Shown: positions 61,780 to 64,000 of the stretch, in pieces
How positions within the stretch are numbered: the first letter of the stretch is position 1
How the letters are laid out: every line of letters starts with the position of its first letter
DNA from: Puffinus mauretanicus
Lineage: Eukaryota; Chordata; Aves; Procellariiformes; Procellariidae
Assembly (NCBI GenBank): GCA_023333565.1
Contig: JAJKFH010000921.1
Span: 248,001-312,000 of the forward strand
Length of the DNA stretch: 64,000 nt
Direction: 5' to 3'
The notes under the pieces: model-generated
Databases searched by the model: none
What the model was told of the DNA's origin: nothing
What the model saw: only the letters and a program-made list of their open reading frames with translations
Program-made: the position numbers and the translations under genes

Positions 61780-64000
61780 CAAAACCAAAGAAATTCCTCT
61801 TTCCTGCTTTGGCATTTCCTACCTCTGACCTGGAGGGCTTGTGTTGCAAAAGAACTTGTCTGTTGGTGTAAAGAAGACTTAACCTTTCCTCCCAAACTGC
61901 CATTGTTGGTCATGTTAACAATTTCATCACATAACTATTTCAGAACCATTTGTTCTAAAAGCTGTTTGAGGAATATAATTAGGCTTCCTTCAAAAGGAGA
62001 GTATTAAGTTGAATTTTCCAAAATGAAGAGAAGTTTCCATTGACTGGGTGTCCTGACCTGGAGCTAGTTCTGCCTCTGTTTCTCTGCTGCCAGGTCAGGC
62101 AGCATCAGGCAATCACGTCCCCTCCCCATGGGCATCTCTGGTGCAACCACAGGGAGATATCACCCCACAGCAAGCCCCACACAGGTCCAGCTCCTCTGCA
62201 CCCACACCCAGACCAGCTGGGCTGGAGCTAGCTTGGACATCCTCTGTCCACTCACCACACTGCAGTTTGATCAACTGTAGCCAGTTACTGTTCCACCTTC
62301 TTTTATTCTTTTTTTTCCAATCATCTAAGCTGTGCATGTCTCCTACCACATGTTCCTACATCTGCACAAAATGGTCCTGCTTTCAGCAGGTTCCCTTTGT
62401 ACATGTAAACTAAACCAAGCCAGGACACAGGCCTGAACAAGAACTTGCAATCTATAGAGTTTGATTGTTTATGACATTCCTGACCACAGGTTTTGACCCA
62501 TGCCAACCAGCACCCTCCCAAACCATGCCTGGGCACGGATCAGGGCAGAGCATGGACCAGGAACTGTTCCCAGGCAGCAGTACGGGCAAGGTTTTACTGG
62601 GAGCACAGATACAGCCAGCTGAGCCCCTGGGGTGGAGGAGTCCTAAAATCAGGGAGCTCACAGTCCACTGTGAATTTTGCATCTCTGGCAGCCCTCAGAC
62701 AAGTTTTGCAATCGAGACTAAAAGGGGATCAAGGCCAGCTCCTTCTTGGGTGGCTGCAGGAACTTGTTCTCAGCCTCCAAGCTGCTGATGCATTTGAGTC
62801 CTGCAAGTCCCCGGGCGTAACCACACACCTTGCCCATATGTTATTGCTGACATGTACCCATGTGCAAACTACATGGCAAGCGAGAGAGCGGCATGCATTA
62901 CAAACGAGGTGAAAAAGAAACCAGAACCCACCACTGGATTCTTGTAGCCCTCTGCTAATTAGGTGAGACATGGTAAGATGAACCCCTGCTATCAGCCAAG
63001 CCAAGGGAATGTAAATATTTGGAGGTCTAGGTCACCAGATCCATTATTTACTGCTCTGTCATATGACTTAAGGTTTGACATAAGACTTGAGGTTTTTGGG
63101 TTTTTTGTTCGTTTTTTTTTTCCTTTTTGCTCTGAGCGTCCCTTGATTTCTTGCCAGTTAGGTAACTGCAAGAAGGGAGGGCTGCCTTCAATATCCCACA
63201 CGTGCAAAACAATGATGCTACTGTGAACTTTGCCCATTAATCCCAGTTTACTGGGTGACACAAGGTGTTGGGTGCTATGAGCCAGAAAGGAACATGAGGC
63301 AGCGCTCTCAGCCTCCTGTCCCGCAGACACCGGTGCCATGGCAGCCCGGCGCGGCCGTGCGCGGCGAGTACTGTTTCCAGTGGGGGAAAAATACAGCCGC
63401 AGCAACAGGGACATCTACTACAAAACCAGGCAGCTCCCACCCAAAACTTGGCCATGGGAACCACAAATTCTCCTTTTCTCTGTTTCGGCAGGAATCTTCA
63501 GTTTGTACATTTACACTGGACCCTGTCCACAGGTTCCCATTCCCAATTCCTTTGCCAGAAAGTGGGGAAGGGAAATGGTTTTTTGTATTTGAAGGGATTA
63601 TTTCACATTCAAGGGGAAAAGCTGTATTCATCTACCCATATTCCCCAGCCCAGGTCTCAAAGCCTCCTGTCAGTCAGTATCACGCTGCCAGGGTGATATC
63701 TTTTCAAAGTTACTGATTAGATACAAGCATTTCAAAGGTTTATTTTCCCTCTCCCCAGTAATCTGGTTTTGCCCTTTGTGGGGGATTACATCCATCTTGG
63801 TGCAGGCATTTTCCACTGAGCAGCCCCCCATTCCCCACGGCTTCAGGCTTCCCCAAACTGCAAAGGAACTACGTGTTGCTGAAGTCCTGCTCTCTGCTCT
63901 TCCCTTCTGCTTCAGCCTGGGGATATAATGTCAGTCATGGCTGGACCAGGAAGAAACAAGACCTCTGTAGCTGGCATATCACAGAGGTAAAGCCACGTAC
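59835..64000. other. Gene-free stretch to the end of the window
   Basis: Nothing recognised beyond A-rich runs at 60290-60346, the (AAAAC)7 repeat at 61751-61785, T-runs at 61638-61652 and 63112-63126, and a short CpG-rich patch at 63335-63372 (cagcccggcgcggccgtgcg). The reading frames are short and unassigned. Confidence 0.5.
61751..61785. repeat. (AAAAC)7 microsatellite
   Basis: Seven perfect AAAAC units follow an A-run. The tract is pure and probably variable in length. It may derive from the A-rich tail of an old retroposon, but no retroposon body is recognisable next to it. Confidence 0.97.

Noticed and set aside
1..64000. CRISPR arrays, bacterial operons, ribosome binding sites, riboswitches
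   Set aside because: No regularly spaced direct repeats, no packed coding frames and clear vertebrate repeat content rule out a prokaryotic reading.

Overview
The window looks like vertebrate nuclear DNA with no gene that I can recognise. The most probable source is a sauropsid, and a bird fits best. The base composition is mixed and mostly AT-leaning. Every reading frame is short and broken. The only mobile DNA I can identify is old: a decayed CR1 LINE reverse-transcriptase body, a CR1 3'-proximal piece and two CR1-type 3' tails; several MIR/CORE-SINE-like pieces; a pair of tRNA-derived SINE-like units; and a set of short palindromic (MITE-like) repeats of kinds I associate with turtle, crocodile and bird genomes. 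I saw no L1, Alu-like SINE, recent LTR or young CR1, which suits a compact avian genome. Family assignments are from memory and by eye; a RepeatMasker run would settle them.

Layout. 1-3.7 kb: no gene, a small palindrome and a 20-bp tandem duplication. 3.7-12.1 kb: three MIR-like fragments, an (AG)n microsatellite and a palindromic repeat. 12.1-16.1 kb: a GC-richer stretch with a 13-bp perfect hairpin, a palindromic TCF/LEF-type site, a palindromic MITE-like element at 14.4 kb and a 12-bp hairpin at 16.0 kb. 20.3-21.9 kb: a CR1 relic of about 0.95 kb on the minus strand, then two half-copies of a palindromic repeat. 27-30.4 kb: single-copy DNA with conserved-noncoding character, a MITE-like piece and a second CR1 piece. 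36-42 kb: a CR1 tail, a cluster of five TAATTA homeodomain cores around a MIR-like fragment, a 21-bp tandem duplication and two MIR-like pieces in opposite orientation. 46-51 kb: more palindromic repeats, the second CR1 tail, the SINE-like pair and a palindromic element at 50.3 kb. 53-64 kb: a 12-bp hairpin, an unassigned 199-codon frame, a CpG-rich block at 56.4-57.5 kb (the best candidate for a promoter or unannotated exon), two candidate regulatory segments and an (AAAAC)7 microsatellite.

Nothing here forms an operon, pathway or gene system. The window reads as intergenic or deep intronic DNA whose possible functions are regulatory. The observations most worth checking are the CpG-rich block, the TAATTA cluster, the long perfect hairpins and the palindromic repeats. 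I found no convincing undescribed biological system.
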